Origin: Pseudobacteriovorax antillogorgiicola
Lineage (GTDB): Bacteria > Bdellovibrionota_B > Oligoflexia > Oligoflexales > RGVZ01
Reading direction: 5' to 3'
DNA: 24,509 nt
NCBI GenBank assembly: GCA_945897695.1
Contig: CAMDGW010000008.1
Coordinates: forward strand, 1 to 24,509
The position numbers and the translations under genes were made by a program. The notes under the pieces are model-generated. The model had not been told where the DNA came from. It searched no databases and saw nothing but the letters and a program-made list of their open reading frames with translations. This document shows, piece by piece, positions 7,377 through 14,328 of this stretch (within the stretch, counting starts at the first letter, position 1; each line of letters starts with the position of its first letter).

Positions 7377-8935
7377 TGACCACCCACGGCCATGAAGATG
7401 AAACAATCGTTGATATGACTGTTACTGAAACAGAAACAGAAACAGCGAATCAACCACAGGGCGATGACTCGCCTGAAATTGGTACGATTGAATTTACAGT
7501 TGAGACCTCCGACACCATCGGTGCCCCGGTGTTTCCTGAAGTCGAAAGTGAATTGGCAGAGCAAAGTCTGGAATCCTTGGACGCTGAGGAAGAAGAGCTC
7601 GTCGCATCAGCTAGCGAAAACGCGGCGCTTGAACAAGTCGCTGCCGAATCTGAAGACGAAGACGAAGACGAAGACGAAGACGAAGACGAAGACGAAGACG
7701 AAGACGAAGACGAAGACGAGTGGGAAGCCTCTAGCGAGGAATCTAACGTCGATGACGGAGACGATTCAAGTGAAGGCCAACAAAATTCGTCCGAAGATAT
7801 TTCAGAGGAAGGCGAAACCTACCAGCTGAAAGAAGAGCTGACCTTAGCCGGTAAAATCGAGTCGATTATTTTTGCTTCGCCAAAACCAATGCGTTCAGTG
7901 GAAATTCACGAACTTCTTCTTGAGCAGGGCTATACCCTAAAAGAAGTTCAAGACACGTGTGATGAGCTGCTTGAGTTTTACCGTGACCGTGCTGGTGGAT
8001 TTCATCTGAAATACATTAAGCGTATGGGCTATCAATTCCAGACGACGCCAGCGGCAAAACCATTGATGGAAAAACAGTTTTCAAGTCGCCCAAGGCCCCT
8101 ATCAAGGGCAGCCCTTGAGACCTTGGCTGTGATTGCTTACCGTCAAAAAGGTTCCAAAGGTGTAACCCGGGCAGAGGTTGAATTTATTCGTGGAGTTGAC
8201 GCAGGCTCAATCTTTAAAACCCTCGTAGAGCGCAATCTATTGACCTGCACGGGCCGTAAGGAAATTCCTGGGCGTCCCATGATGTTTGGTGTCACTGACG
8301 AATTTTTAAAGGTATTTCAGCTGGGATCAATTAATGACCTGCCGCCCCTTGAAAGCTTTCAAACGCCGCAAGATGTTTTACAGGCGGCTAACGACAAGAT
8401 CTCAGCCTTTGAGGCTGAACAAGAAGGTGTGGATCCTGAAGCTTTTATTGGTGACGAGGAGTATACAGCCGAAGTCACAAGCACCGAGGAATTTAACCCA
8501 CTTGCAGCGAATGCTCAAACCTATGCTCCGACCCTTGAGCGACTTGAAGAGGTGCGCGACGGCGTCGCGGCGTCGGCAGGCGACACGGCCGTCGAGGGGG
8601 CTTTGGCAGAAGAAGAAGTGGAAGCCGCAGAATCTCAGGCAGATTTAATCGATGTTCTTAACGAAGGACAGGTTGCCTGGGCAGCTCCAGAGGTGCATAC
8701 TGATGAGCGAACCATTCAAGGCGCAACTGTAGGCGAGGTGATCCAGTCCCTCGATGCGATTAACGAAGAAGAATGGGACAACAATGTTCAAGTCGAGATG
8801 ACTGCAACCGAGGCGACGGAAATTGAAACGGCGCCCCCTAGTGAGGCTCAATTAGATGAGCGAGATGAGACTTCAGAAGTGGTTGTCCCAATTGGGGATA
8901 GCCAGTCGCCGCGAGGCGGAGAAGTGGCTGAGTGA
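7376..8935 (+). CDS. scpB: Segregation and condensation protein B with large acidic extensions
   Basis: ScpB is the winged-helix dimer partner of ScpA in the SMC condensin. The conserved core spans about residues 155-328 and contains LAGKIESIIFASPKPM, RPRPLSRAALETLAVIAY, RAEVEFIRGVD and GRKEIPGRPMMFGVT. The protein is 519 residues, against about 180-220 for typical ScpB. The excess is an acidic N-terminal region (1-150) containing 11 Glu-Asp dipeptides at residues 93-114, and an acidic Glu/Ala/Thr-rich tail from about residue 330 to the end. Both tails look disordered. The gene overlaps scpA by one base and rluB by 80 bases. ScpA/ScpB/RluB order is common in bacteria and supports the assignment. 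What the tails do is unknown. Confidence 0.95.
   Translation: MTTHGHEDETIVDMTVTETETETANQPQGDDSPEIGTIEFTVETSDTIGAPVFPEVESELAEQSLESLDAEEEELVASASENAALEQVAAESEDEDEDEDEDEDEDEDEDEDEDEWEASSEESNVDDGDDSSEGQQNSSEDISEEGETYQLKEELTLAGKIESIIFASPKPMRSVEIHELLLEQGYTLKEVQDTCDELLEFYRDRAGGFHLKYIKRMGYQFQTTPAAKPLMEKQFSSRPRPLSRAALETLAVIAYRQKGSKGVTRAEVEFIRGVDAGSIFKTLVERNLLTCTGRKEIPGRPMMFGVTDEFLKVFQLGSINDLPPLESFQTPQDVLQAANDKISAFEAEQEGVDPEAFIGDEEYTAEVTSTEEFNPLAANAQTYAPTLERLEEVRDGVAASAGDTAVEGALAEEEVEAAESQADLIDVLNEGQVAWAAPEVHTDERTIQGATVGEVIQSLDAINEEEWDNNVQVEMTATEATEIETAPPSEAQLDERDETSEVVVPIGDSQSPRGGEVAE
7652..7717 (+). repeat. Hexanucleotide repeat, 11 perfect GAAGAC units
   Basis: Eleven exact head-to-tail copies of GAAGAC occupy 66 bases inside scpB, followed by GAG. 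They encode alternating Glu-Asp (residues 93-114). Because the unit is six bases, gain or loss of copies keeps the reading frame and only changes the length of the acidic run. Confidence 0.97.
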
Positions 8936-9899
8936 AGGGCGACTTGCTGTAAATGGCAAGATTGTCAAAGAGCTGGGCACAAAAGTAAATGCTGACTCTG
9001 ATAGTGTGGCTCTTGACGGCAAAATGCTGAAGTCAAAGATTCCGCCGAAAGTATACTGGCTTCTAAATAAGCCGGATAAGATTCTGACCGCTCGCAGTGA
9101 TGAGCTCACCAATAAGCCTACAATTTATGACCTTCCGATGGTTGCTAAGTCCAAATTCTTGGTTTCGCCTGTGGGGCGTCTTGATTTCAGGACAGAGGGA
9201 CTGCTTCTACTGACCAATGACGGAGAGCTTAGTTACCGCCTATGTCGGCCCGAGTATCATGTGCCCCGTGAGTATCAAGTTTTACTCGATGGAAGATTGA
9301 CTAAAGACGAAGAGCAGCAGATTAAAAAAGGTGTTGTTCTAGAAGATGGGCCGGTAAAAGACGTGAAAATCGGCTATGTACATGGTGCCAATATGGGTGT
9401 CTCCACGGGGTCTTGGTATTTTGTGACAGTTCATGAGGGAAGAAATCGCTTAGTACGAAGGCTCTTTGAGCACTTTAATAAGCGAGTCGTTCGTCTGATC
9501 AGGGTTGGCTTTGGAGATATTCGTCTGCCAGGTAATCTACCGCCAGGCGAATACCGCCAATTGACCACCGAGGAAGTCGCAACACTCCGAAAGTCAACGG
9601 AGACTAAACAGTCCGGAGAGCGCACAAGTCGACTTTCTCCATCAAAATCAAGAGCACTTCGCAAGCCAATATCAAAGAAGCCTTTGACGAAGTCCGACAA
9701 GGCATCAAATTTGCCTGCTGACAAAGGCTTGGCAAAATCTCAAAAACCAAATCGGTCAGCCCCGTCAAAGCCGATCATTGCAAAAAGACCTGGAGAAAAG
9801 CCAAAAACCTCCGTTAGGCGTCCCGAACCGGTCAGGCAGAAACCGGTTGTTCGGGGAACTTCCACTCAGAGAAAATCAGTCAAAAAACAAGGATCATGA
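8856..9899 (+). CDS. rluB: 23S rRNA pseudouridine synthase, RluB/RsuA family, with basic tail
   Basis: A pseudouridine synthase of the RsuA/RluB family that isomerises uridines in rRNA. An N-terminal S4 RNA-binding domain (MRLQKWLSQLGIASRREAE, about residues 4-50) precedes the catalytic domain. There, VGRLDFRTEGLLLLTNDGEL holds the active-site Asp110, and HEGRNRLVRRLFEH is also conserved. The fold ends near residue 245. About 100 further residues are rich in Lys, Arg, Ser and Pro and probably disordered. The chosen ATG lies inside scpB, giving an 80 bp overlap; GTGAGG at 8841-8846 is a possible ribosome-binding site. Met4 (8865) is an alternative. RluB is favoured over RsuA by its position after scpAB. 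The exact target uridine is inferred from family only. Confidence 0.9.
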   Translation: MSEMRLQKWLSQLGIASRREAEKWLSEGRLAVNGKIVKELGTKVNADSDSVALDGKMLKSKIPPKVYWLLNKPDKILTARSDELTNKPTIYDLPMVAKSKFLVSPVGRLDFRTEGLLLLTNDGELSYRLCRPEYHVPREYQVLLDGRLTKDEEQQIKKGVVLEDGPVKDVKIGYVHGANMGVSTGSWYFVTVHEGRNRLVRRLFEHFNKRVVRLIRVGFGDIRLPGNLPPGEYRQLTTEEVATLRKSTETKQSGERTSRLSPSKSRALRKPISKKPLTKSDKASNLPADKGLAKSQKPNRSAPSKPIIAKRPGEKPKTSVRRPEPVRQKPVVRGTSTQRKSVKKQGS

Positions 9900-9903
9900 T
9901 CTC

Positions 9904-10911
9904 ATGAAACTGGCAACACTTCGGGACTCAACTCGCGATGGCAAACTGATCGTTGTCTCAATGGACAACAAAAAATTCGTGGAAGCCGCAGGTATTGCCA
10001 AATCCACGCAAGAGGCTTTGGACCGCTGGGATGAGACCTGCCCGCAGCTAACTAAGCTTTATCAGGACCTAAACGCTGGCAAAATTCAGGGTCAGCTAGT
10101 TGGCGACATGATCGAAAAAAGAATGCTAGCAGCCCCACTGCCTAGGGCTTACGAATGGATTGATGGATCGGCCTACATCAATCATGTTGTGCTTGTTCGG
10201 AAAGCTCGCAATGCTGAGCCGCCAAAAACTCTTAAGACGGATCCCCTGATTTATCAGGGTGGCTCTGGCGTCCTGTTGGGCCCAAGTGATTCCATCTATT
10301 TGGGAAGTACTGAATGGGGTTGTGATTTTGAGTCTGAGGTGGCCGTCGTTCTTGGCGATACGCCGCAGGGAACAAAAAAAGAAGACGCTGCCAAATATAT
10401 CAAGCTTGTTATGATCGTAAACGACGTCAGTCTTCGAAATCTCATCCCAGCAGAGCTTGAAAAGGGTTTTGGATTTTTTCAAAGTAAGCCTGCTTCAGCC
10501 TTCGGTCCCTTCGCCGTCACCCCAGACGAGCTGGGGGAGGCTTGGCAAAATGGTCGCATTCACCTGCCGCTAGTCACTCATTATAACGGCAAAAAATTTG
10601 GCGATCCCAATGCTGGACCAGAGATGTTTTTTGGATTTTGTGAATTGATTGAGCACATTGCCAAGACAAGATCCTACACAGCAGGAACGATCCTTGGCTC
10701 TGGCACTGTTTCAAATGAGGACCGAGCGCGAGGAAGTAGCTGCCTTGCCGAAAAGCGAATGATTGAGATTATCGACACCGGAAAAGCCGAAACTCCGTTT
10801 ATGAAACCGGGGGATACGATAGAAATTGAGATGTTTGATAAGTCCGGACGCTCCGTGTTTGGAAAGATCTCACAGAAAGTCGTAGATTCTCCGGAGCCCC
10901 AGAGGCGCTGA
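9904..10911 (+). CDS. Fumarylacetoacetate hydrolase (FAH) family protein
   Basis: A 335-residue member of the FAH superfamily, whose members hydrolyse or decarboxylate carbon-carbon bonds in diketo and related acids using a divalent metal. Family features are YEWIDGSAYINHVVLVRKAR, GSGVLLGPSD, the metal-ligand region DFESEVAVVLG, an IVNDVSLRNL segment, and ILGSGTVSNEDRARGS near the C-terminus. The open frame extends upstream in rluB, but ATG 9904 begins the family-like sequence MKLATLRDSTRDGKLIVVS. It lies 4 bp after the rluB stop, with AAGG at 9888-9891 a rather distant ribosome-binding site. The resemblance is to two-domain FAH proteins with an N-terminal extension. The substrate cannot be deduced: neighbours (condensin, rRNA modification, fabD) give no catabolic context. 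Confidence 0.85.
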   Translation: MKLATLRDSTRDGKLIVVSMDNKKFVEAAGIAKSTQEALDRWDETCPQLTKLYQDLNAGKIQGQLVGDMIEKRMLAAPLPRAYEWIDGSAYINHVVLVRKARNAEPPKTLKTDPLIYQGGSGVLLGPSDSIYLGSTEWGCDFESEVAVVLGDTPQGTKKEDAAKYIKLVMIVNDVSLRNLIPAELEKGFGFFQSKPASAFGPFAVTPDELGEAWQNGRIHLPLVTHYNGKKFGDPNAGPEMFFGFCELIEHIAKTRSYTAGTILGSGTVSNEDRARGSSCLAEKRMIEIIDTGKAETPFMKPGDTIEIEMFDKSGRSVFGKISQKVVDSPEPQRR

Positions 10912-10913
10912 GC

Positions 10914-11681
10914 ATGAGTATCAGGCCAATCTTATTGCTGACGACAGTCCTCTTGTTTGCCGAGGGGCGCCTTATGGCCTATCAGGAGGAAGGTTCATTT
11001 GGAACCATTGATCCGGATGCGCCAGCACGTCCCGCAAGTGGATATCCTGATGTAAAACCCGCAGAACCATCAAAGGACTTGCCGCAAAAGCCCCTTAGGC
11101 AAGAAGCTCCAGCTCAAGAACCGTCCAAGCCTCAGTCACGGCCTAAATACCGTGACTACTATGAACAGGCATCAAAAAGTCAGAAATCTTATAACGACGA
11201 AAACTCAGTTTCACTTTCGCTTGGTCTGGGATTTGGTTTTAACTATTTTCAGGGAAGTCTGGGAGTAGGTGTACCAGTCAATCGCTATACAGTCTGGGGA
11301 GTTGGCGGTAATTACTTTCGTCGCGATGATGATAAGGAGTCTGAAGTTAAATCTGGAGGTGATCTTTCCCTGATTCTCAGATTGCCAAACCCTACACCGA
11401 TCATTCCTTTTATTTCTGGTGGGCCCGGGTTTGAATCATGGAAGCGTGCAAAAGATGAAAGTAACGGAAAAGGTGTGGTGGTCTTTCATCAAGATGATAG
11501 TCCAACCCTAAACTGGTCCGTGGGCGCCTCACTTAGACTAGCTCGCTATGTAGCGCTTGTCGGTGCATTAAAGTCAACAACCTATACGGATCGACCACCA
11601 AGACAGTTTGATGGAGATCATTCAAAAAGAGAACTTCGCACAAACGAGCGGTTTGAGCTCGGGTTTGCGTTTATTTTCTAG
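10914..11681 (+). CDS. Outer-membrane beta-barrel protein of unknown function
   Basis: A 255-residue exported protein. Residues 1-22 form a signal peptide (MSIRPILLLTTVLLFAEG, possible cleavage near LMA-Y). A Pro/Lys/Gln/Ser-rich, probably disordered segment spans about 30-85. From about residue 95 the chain alternates short hydrophobic strands such as VSLSLGLGFGFNYF with charged turns, as in small outer-membrane barrels. It ends GFAFIF, a terminal aromatic residue in the pattern read by the BAM insertion machinery. The gene starts 2 bp after the FAH-family stop and is followed 13 bp later by fabD, so it is embedded in the operon. Strand number looks about eight, but I could not count it reliably. 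Function is unknown. Confidence 0.78.
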   Translation: MSIRPILLLTTVLLFAEGRLMAYQEEGSFGTIDPDAPARPASGYPDVKPAEPSKDLPQKPLRQEAPAQEPSKPQSRPKYRDYYEQASKSQKSYNDENSVSLSLGLGFGFNYFQGSLGVGVPVNRYTVWGVGGNYFRRDDDKESEVKSGGDLSLILRLPNPTPIIPFISGGPGFESWKRAKDESNGKGVVVFHQDDSPTLNWSVGASLRLARYVALVGALKSTTYTDRPPRQFDGDHSKRELRTNERFELGFAFIF

Positions 11682-11694
11682 GAAAGGAATTTTT

Positions 11695-12621
11695 ATGTCT
11701 GATTCAGTGAAGACGCTTGCCATGTTTCCAGGCCAGGGTAGCCAGTATGTGGGCATGTCAAAGATGCTTTTGGATGAATTTCCATATACTAAAGCCATCT
11801 ATGAAGAGGCTGAAGATGCCGCAAAGGCACCAATAAAAAAGCTTTGTCTGGAGGGCCCTGAGGACCAGTTAAAATTAACAGCCAACACGCAGCCTTGTAT
11901 TGTGACGACCAGCGTCGCCACCTGGCGCGTCATGACCGAGGAAAAAGGTTTCAAAGTTGACATGTTTGCTGGGCATAGCCTTGGTGAATATTCGGCTCTA
12001 GTGGCAGCTGGCAGGCTCAAGTTTGCAAAAGCCATTAGTCTTGTGCGTGCTCGCGGTCTTGCCATGCAAAAAGCTGTGCCGGAGGGGCAAGGGGCCATGA
12101 CTGCTGTTCTTTCGATGGAGGCTTCTCGCCTCGAAGACTACTGCAAAAAGGCAAGTAAGCCTGGTGAGGCAGTTGAGGTGGTGAACTACAATAGTCCTCA
12201 GCAGCTTGTGGTCGCGGGTGCTGCGGCGGCCGTAAAAAGGTTGGAAGAAGCATTAACTGCTGAATCAGTGAAATTTGTATCGCTTCCGGTCTCTGCGCCA
12301 TTTCATTCATCGATGATGAAACCAGCGCGCGATGAGATGACTCCACTACTTAGGGCGACTGAATTTACAAATAACGATACGCGTATGATCCCGAATCTTA
12401 CTGCAGAGATCACGTCGACCTACGGTGCGGATTTCCTCGTTCAGCAGATTGATAGCCCGGTAAAGTGGACTCAGACCATTGAACAAGCCAACATGGCCGG
12501 GATGAATCAATATGTTGAGGTTGGGCCTGGAAAGGTGCTCTGGGGGCTGGCGCGAAGGATTCTTCCAAAGGGCGAGTTTAAGCTGGCGCATACGGATAGC
12601 GTAAAAGACTGGCTGGCTTAA
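11695..12621 (+). CDS. fabD: Malonyl-CoA:ACP transacylase FabD
   Basis: FabD moves malonyl groups from coenzyme A to acyl carrier protein for fatty-acid synthesis in the cytoplasm. The 308-residue protein opens with the diagnostic TLAMFPGQGSQYVGM. It carries the nucleophile motif GHSLGEYSAL (Ser95), the arginine-bearing LVRARGLAMQ, the NYNSPQQLVVAG segment and the catalytic-His region SAPFHSSMM. The start at 11695 is set by AGGAAAGG at 11680-11687, and the open frame upstream is only the end of the outer-membrane protein gene in another frame. It is the last gene of the scpA operon. No other fab gene is adjacent, unlike the fabHDG clusters of many bacteria. No convincing terminator was seen downstream. 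Confidence 0.96.
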   Translation: MSDSVKTLAMFPGQGSQYVGMSKMLLDEFPYTKAIYEEAEDAAKAPIKKLCLEGPEDQLKLTANTQPCIVTTSVATWRVMTEEKGFKVDMFAGHSLGEYSALVAAGRLKFAKAISLVRARGLAMQKAVPEGQGAMTAVLSMEASRLEDYCKKASKPGEAVEVVNYNSPQQLVVAGAAAAVKRLEEALTAESVKFVSLPVSAPFHSSMMKPARDEMTPLLRATEFTNNDTRMIPNLTAEITSTYGADFLVQQIDSPVKWTQTIEQANMAGMNQYVEVGPGKVLWGLARRILPKGEFKLAHTDSVKDWLA

Positions 12622-12821
12622 TTTGCGGTTTCATCCAGCACAATAAGTGAGGATGTATTTAAGGTGTTTGGATCGGCAGTTGCTGTTGCTTCTGTTGAAC
12701 TTAGATTTGTCAGGCCAGATTTAAGTTTTTTAATCGGGATCAAGGGCCGCCGTTGCTCAATAGGCCCGCCACCTAAAGTTGGATTTGGGTGCCGGTGGTA
12801 TCGTGTGTCGATTAATGACAA
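12618..12821 (-). CDS. Doubtful small open frame downstream of the DUF6624 gene
   Basis: A 67-residue frame with a TTG start that overlaps the DUF6624 stop by 10 bp and the fabD stop by 4 bp. The peptide has a Pro/Arg-rich first half and a Ser/Thr/Ala-rich second half ending LIVLDETAN. No family is recognised. The overlap would suit translational coupling, but the frame is short and the start weak. It fills most of the 190 bp fabD-DUF6624 spacer, which otherwise shows nothing. Confidence 0.2.
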   Translation of the reverse strand: MSLIDTRYHRHPNPTLGGGPIEQRRPLIPIKKLKSGLTNLSSTEATATADPNTLNTSSLIVLDETAN

Positions 12822-13531
12822 AGATCTTTGAATAAGGCGATATATTCAGCCTCTGGTCCAAGCCCTACGGATCTGCGGCGAGTGTCCAAATTGCTGGGAT
12901 CTTCAACAGGGAGAGGCTCCCAGGTTCCCGGTCCGGTGCAAGTGCCTTGGGTTCCATAGCGTTGAGGTTTTCTTTGTGACGTATCGCTCCAAGAAGCGGC
13001 GACACGATCCCATAGGTAAGCGTAGTTGGATGGATTGGTTTCACCAGTAATATATAGCTTGTCTAATATGGTTAGCACTTGTTTCTGAAACTCAGGGTCG
13101 TGGTCGGCGTGCTGCACTAGTAGCCAGGCGTCTCGATCAGCCTCTCCACCAAAAGACGTTACGGTGAACCAGGAGTATATTTCTAGCAATTTCTTAACGT
13201 CATTTGTATTTTGAGAGTCCATCTCGCTCCAGCGGCTGCCAAACAGCGTTTGGAAATAATCAGTCTCTTCCTTAGAGTAGCTATGCTTAAAAGGTGTGTC
13301 GCTGTAACCTCTCATATACTGGTCCACGTCAACCATATGGGAGAGCTTAAGCTTAACCCAGTTTTTGTCATGAGGATTAACTGGGACCTTGCTGAACGCG
13401 ACATTCTTTGCCAAAACTGTGTCGTCGTATATTTTTAGGTCGGCATCGACCCTTGGAAAATCGGACGCAGTGGCCAAGTAGGCCTGAAAAGCTAGGATTG
13501 TGAGTAGGAGTGCTTTAACCATAACCATCCA
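12812..13531 (-). CDS. Secreted DUF6624-family protein
   Basis: The start is taken at ATG 13531 (Met-Val-Met-Val-Lys), with a second ATG at 13525. The earlier part of the open frame is tRNA-Glu sequence and is not coding. The resulting 239-residue protein has a signal peptide (MVKALLLTILAFQAYLATAS) and then a C-terminal half resembling DUF6624. Landmarks are DAWLLVQHADHDPEFQKQVL, a tyrosine-rich AYLWDRV, PQRYGTQG, EPLPVEDPSNLDTRRRSVGL and a final YIALF. The function of DUF6624 is not known; members are often short secreted or lipid-anchored proteins. The gene begins only 24 bp after the CCA end of tRNA-Glu on the same strand, so it is probably made from the tRNA transcript or its processed product. 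No clear ribosome-binding site was seen. Confidence 0.75.
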   Translation of the reverse strand, partial: WMVMVKALLLTILAFQAYLATASDFPRVDADLKIYDDTVLAKNVAFSKVPVNPHDKNWVKLKLSHMVDVDQYMRGYSDTPFKHSYSKEETDYFQTLFGSRWSEMDSQNTNDVKKLLEIYSWFTVTSFGGEADRDAWLLVQHADHDPEFQKQVLTILDKLYITGETNPSNYAYLWDRVAASWSDTSQRKPQRYGTQGTCTGPGTWEPLPVEDPSNLDTRRRSVGLGPEAEYIALFKDLCH

Positions 13532-13555
13532 TTGGGAGGTCGTCGGTCGGTAGAA

Positions 13556-13631
13556 TGGCGTCCCCAAGGGGATTCGAACCCCTGTATCCACCGTGAAAGG
13601 GTGGTGTCCTGGGCCTCTAGACGATGGGGAC
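13556..13631 (-). tRNA. tRNA-Glu (anticodon TTC), CCA encoded
   Basis: Minus strand, 76 bases. The acceptor arm GTCCCCA pairs with TGGGGAC, and the D arm begins GTCTAGAGG. The anticodon arm is CCACC-CTTTCAC-GGTGG with TTC in the loop, and the T arm is AGGGG-TTCGAAT-CCCCT. The discriminator G is followed by a genome-encoded CCA. All arms pair, so the call is secure. It is second in a tRNA-Lys, tRNA-Glu transcript. Confidence 0.97.
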
Positions 13632-13685
13632 AGGACTGCAAACAACGAAGTTTTAGAAGAGAAACAACCTCTTTTGGGAAAGAAG

Positions 13686-13758
13686 TGAGCCCGGATGGAT
13701 TCGAACCATCGACCCGTACATTAAAAGTGTACTGCTCTACCAACTGAGCTACGAGCCC
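13686..13758 (-). tRNA. tRNA-Lys (anticodon TTT), CCA not encoded
   Basis: Minus strand, 73 bases. The acceptor GGGCTCG pairs with CGGGCTC using two G-U pairs. The D arm is GCTCAGTTGGTAGAGC, the anticodon arm GTACA-CTTTTAA-TGTAC with TTT in the loop, and the T arm GATGG-TTCGAAT-CCATC. The discriminator A is followed by CTT, so CCA must be added after transcription, unlike the tRNA-Glu 54 bases downstream. Confidence 0.97.
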
Positions 13759-13792
13759 TTAGCCTTCAACTACGAAAACTTCGAGGCACAAG

Positions 13793-13821
13793 TATTTACA
13801 AAAACAAGGGGTCCCCGTCAA
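13793..13821 (-). promoter_or_regulatory. Predicted promoter of the tRNA-Lys/tRNA-Glu transcript
   Basis: On the minus strand TTGACG (13821-13816) is followed after exactly 17 bases by TAAATA (13798-13793). That places the start near 13786, about 28 bases before tRNA-Lys. Both hexamers match the sigma70 consensus well and the position is right for a stable-RNA gene. Confidence 0.6.
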
Positions 13822-13890
13822 TGTTAATTTGGGCCAGATTTTAAAATATATGGATCCCGACCAGACTCAACCCTTACATGCCTGAAACCA

Positions 13891-13919
13891 TTGATTCTTC
13901 GCGCCTTCTGACCTATTGT
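13891..13919 (+). promoter_or_regulatory. Predicted promoter for the 13949 gene
   Basis: TTGATT (13891-13896), 17 bases, then TATTGT (13914-13919). Transcription would start near 13926, about 22 bases before the ATG at 13949, with AGGGAG just upstream of that ATG. An AT-rich stretch at 13839-13852 could be an upstream element or another -10. Confidence 0.45.
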
Positions 13920-13948
13920 TCATCTGCCCAACAACCTAGGGAGATATA

Positions 13949-14275
13949 ATGACGAAAATCATCAAACGCGATCGCAAAGAAAGTGCTGCTGACCTGGTCA
14001 CTGCTATCGAAGAGCTCAATCCACTTTTGGCTGAGCAAGACGAAGACGATGCTGTGACTCACTTGAAAAAAGTGGCTGGTGTTTTGAAGCGCTCTGCTAT
14101 CGGTACAGATGATTACAAGAAAGCTATCGAAGACGTCATTGATGCCTTCGAGGGTGATCTTGAACTTTCTGCGTATACCCATGCGCGCAAAGATTCCAAA
14201 GAATGGACTGCTGCAGAGGAACTAACGGTAGCTAGCTGCCGTGTTTTGAATCTTGCCCGTCGCATGAAGTCCTGA
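13949..14275 (+). CDS. Small conserved-looking protein of unknown function
   Basis: A 108-residue cytoplasmic protein whose family I do not recognise. A good ribosome-binding site (AGGGAG at 13937-13942) fixes the ATG. The chain appears mostly helical. A lysine/arginine-rich start (MTKIIKRDRKESAADL) leads into a Leu/Glu/Asp-rich amphipathic middle with an acidic EQDEDDAV, and it ends SCRVLNLARRMKS. There is no signal peptide and no membrane segment. Codon use and strong translation signals argue that it is real. It lies 53 bp ahead of the R3H-domain gene on the same strand and may be co-transcribed with it. The antisense tRNA promoter lies just upstream, so the two transcripts diverge. Confidence 0.75.
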   Translation: MTKIIKRDRKESAADLVTAIEELNPLLAEQDEDDAVTHLKKVAGVLKRSAIGTDDYKKAIEDVIDAFEGDLELSAYTHARKDSKEWTAAEELTVASCRVLNLARRMKS

Positions 14276-14328
14276 CCGCGACGAAGCAAAACAATAGAAT
14301 GCTACCTGTGAACTGAGGAATAGAATCA

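Noticed and set aside
7464..7829. Plus-strand frame with alternating Lys-Thr
   Set aside because: It is the out-of-frame reading of the GAAGAC repeat in scpB.
13532..13747. Open frames on both strands across 13492-13747
   Set aside because: The bases form two complete tRNA genes; the peptides are translations of tRNA sequence.
13839..13848. Palindrome ATTTTAAAAT as an operator
   Set aside because: Short AT-only palindromes are expected by chance in this spacer, and it has no second copy.
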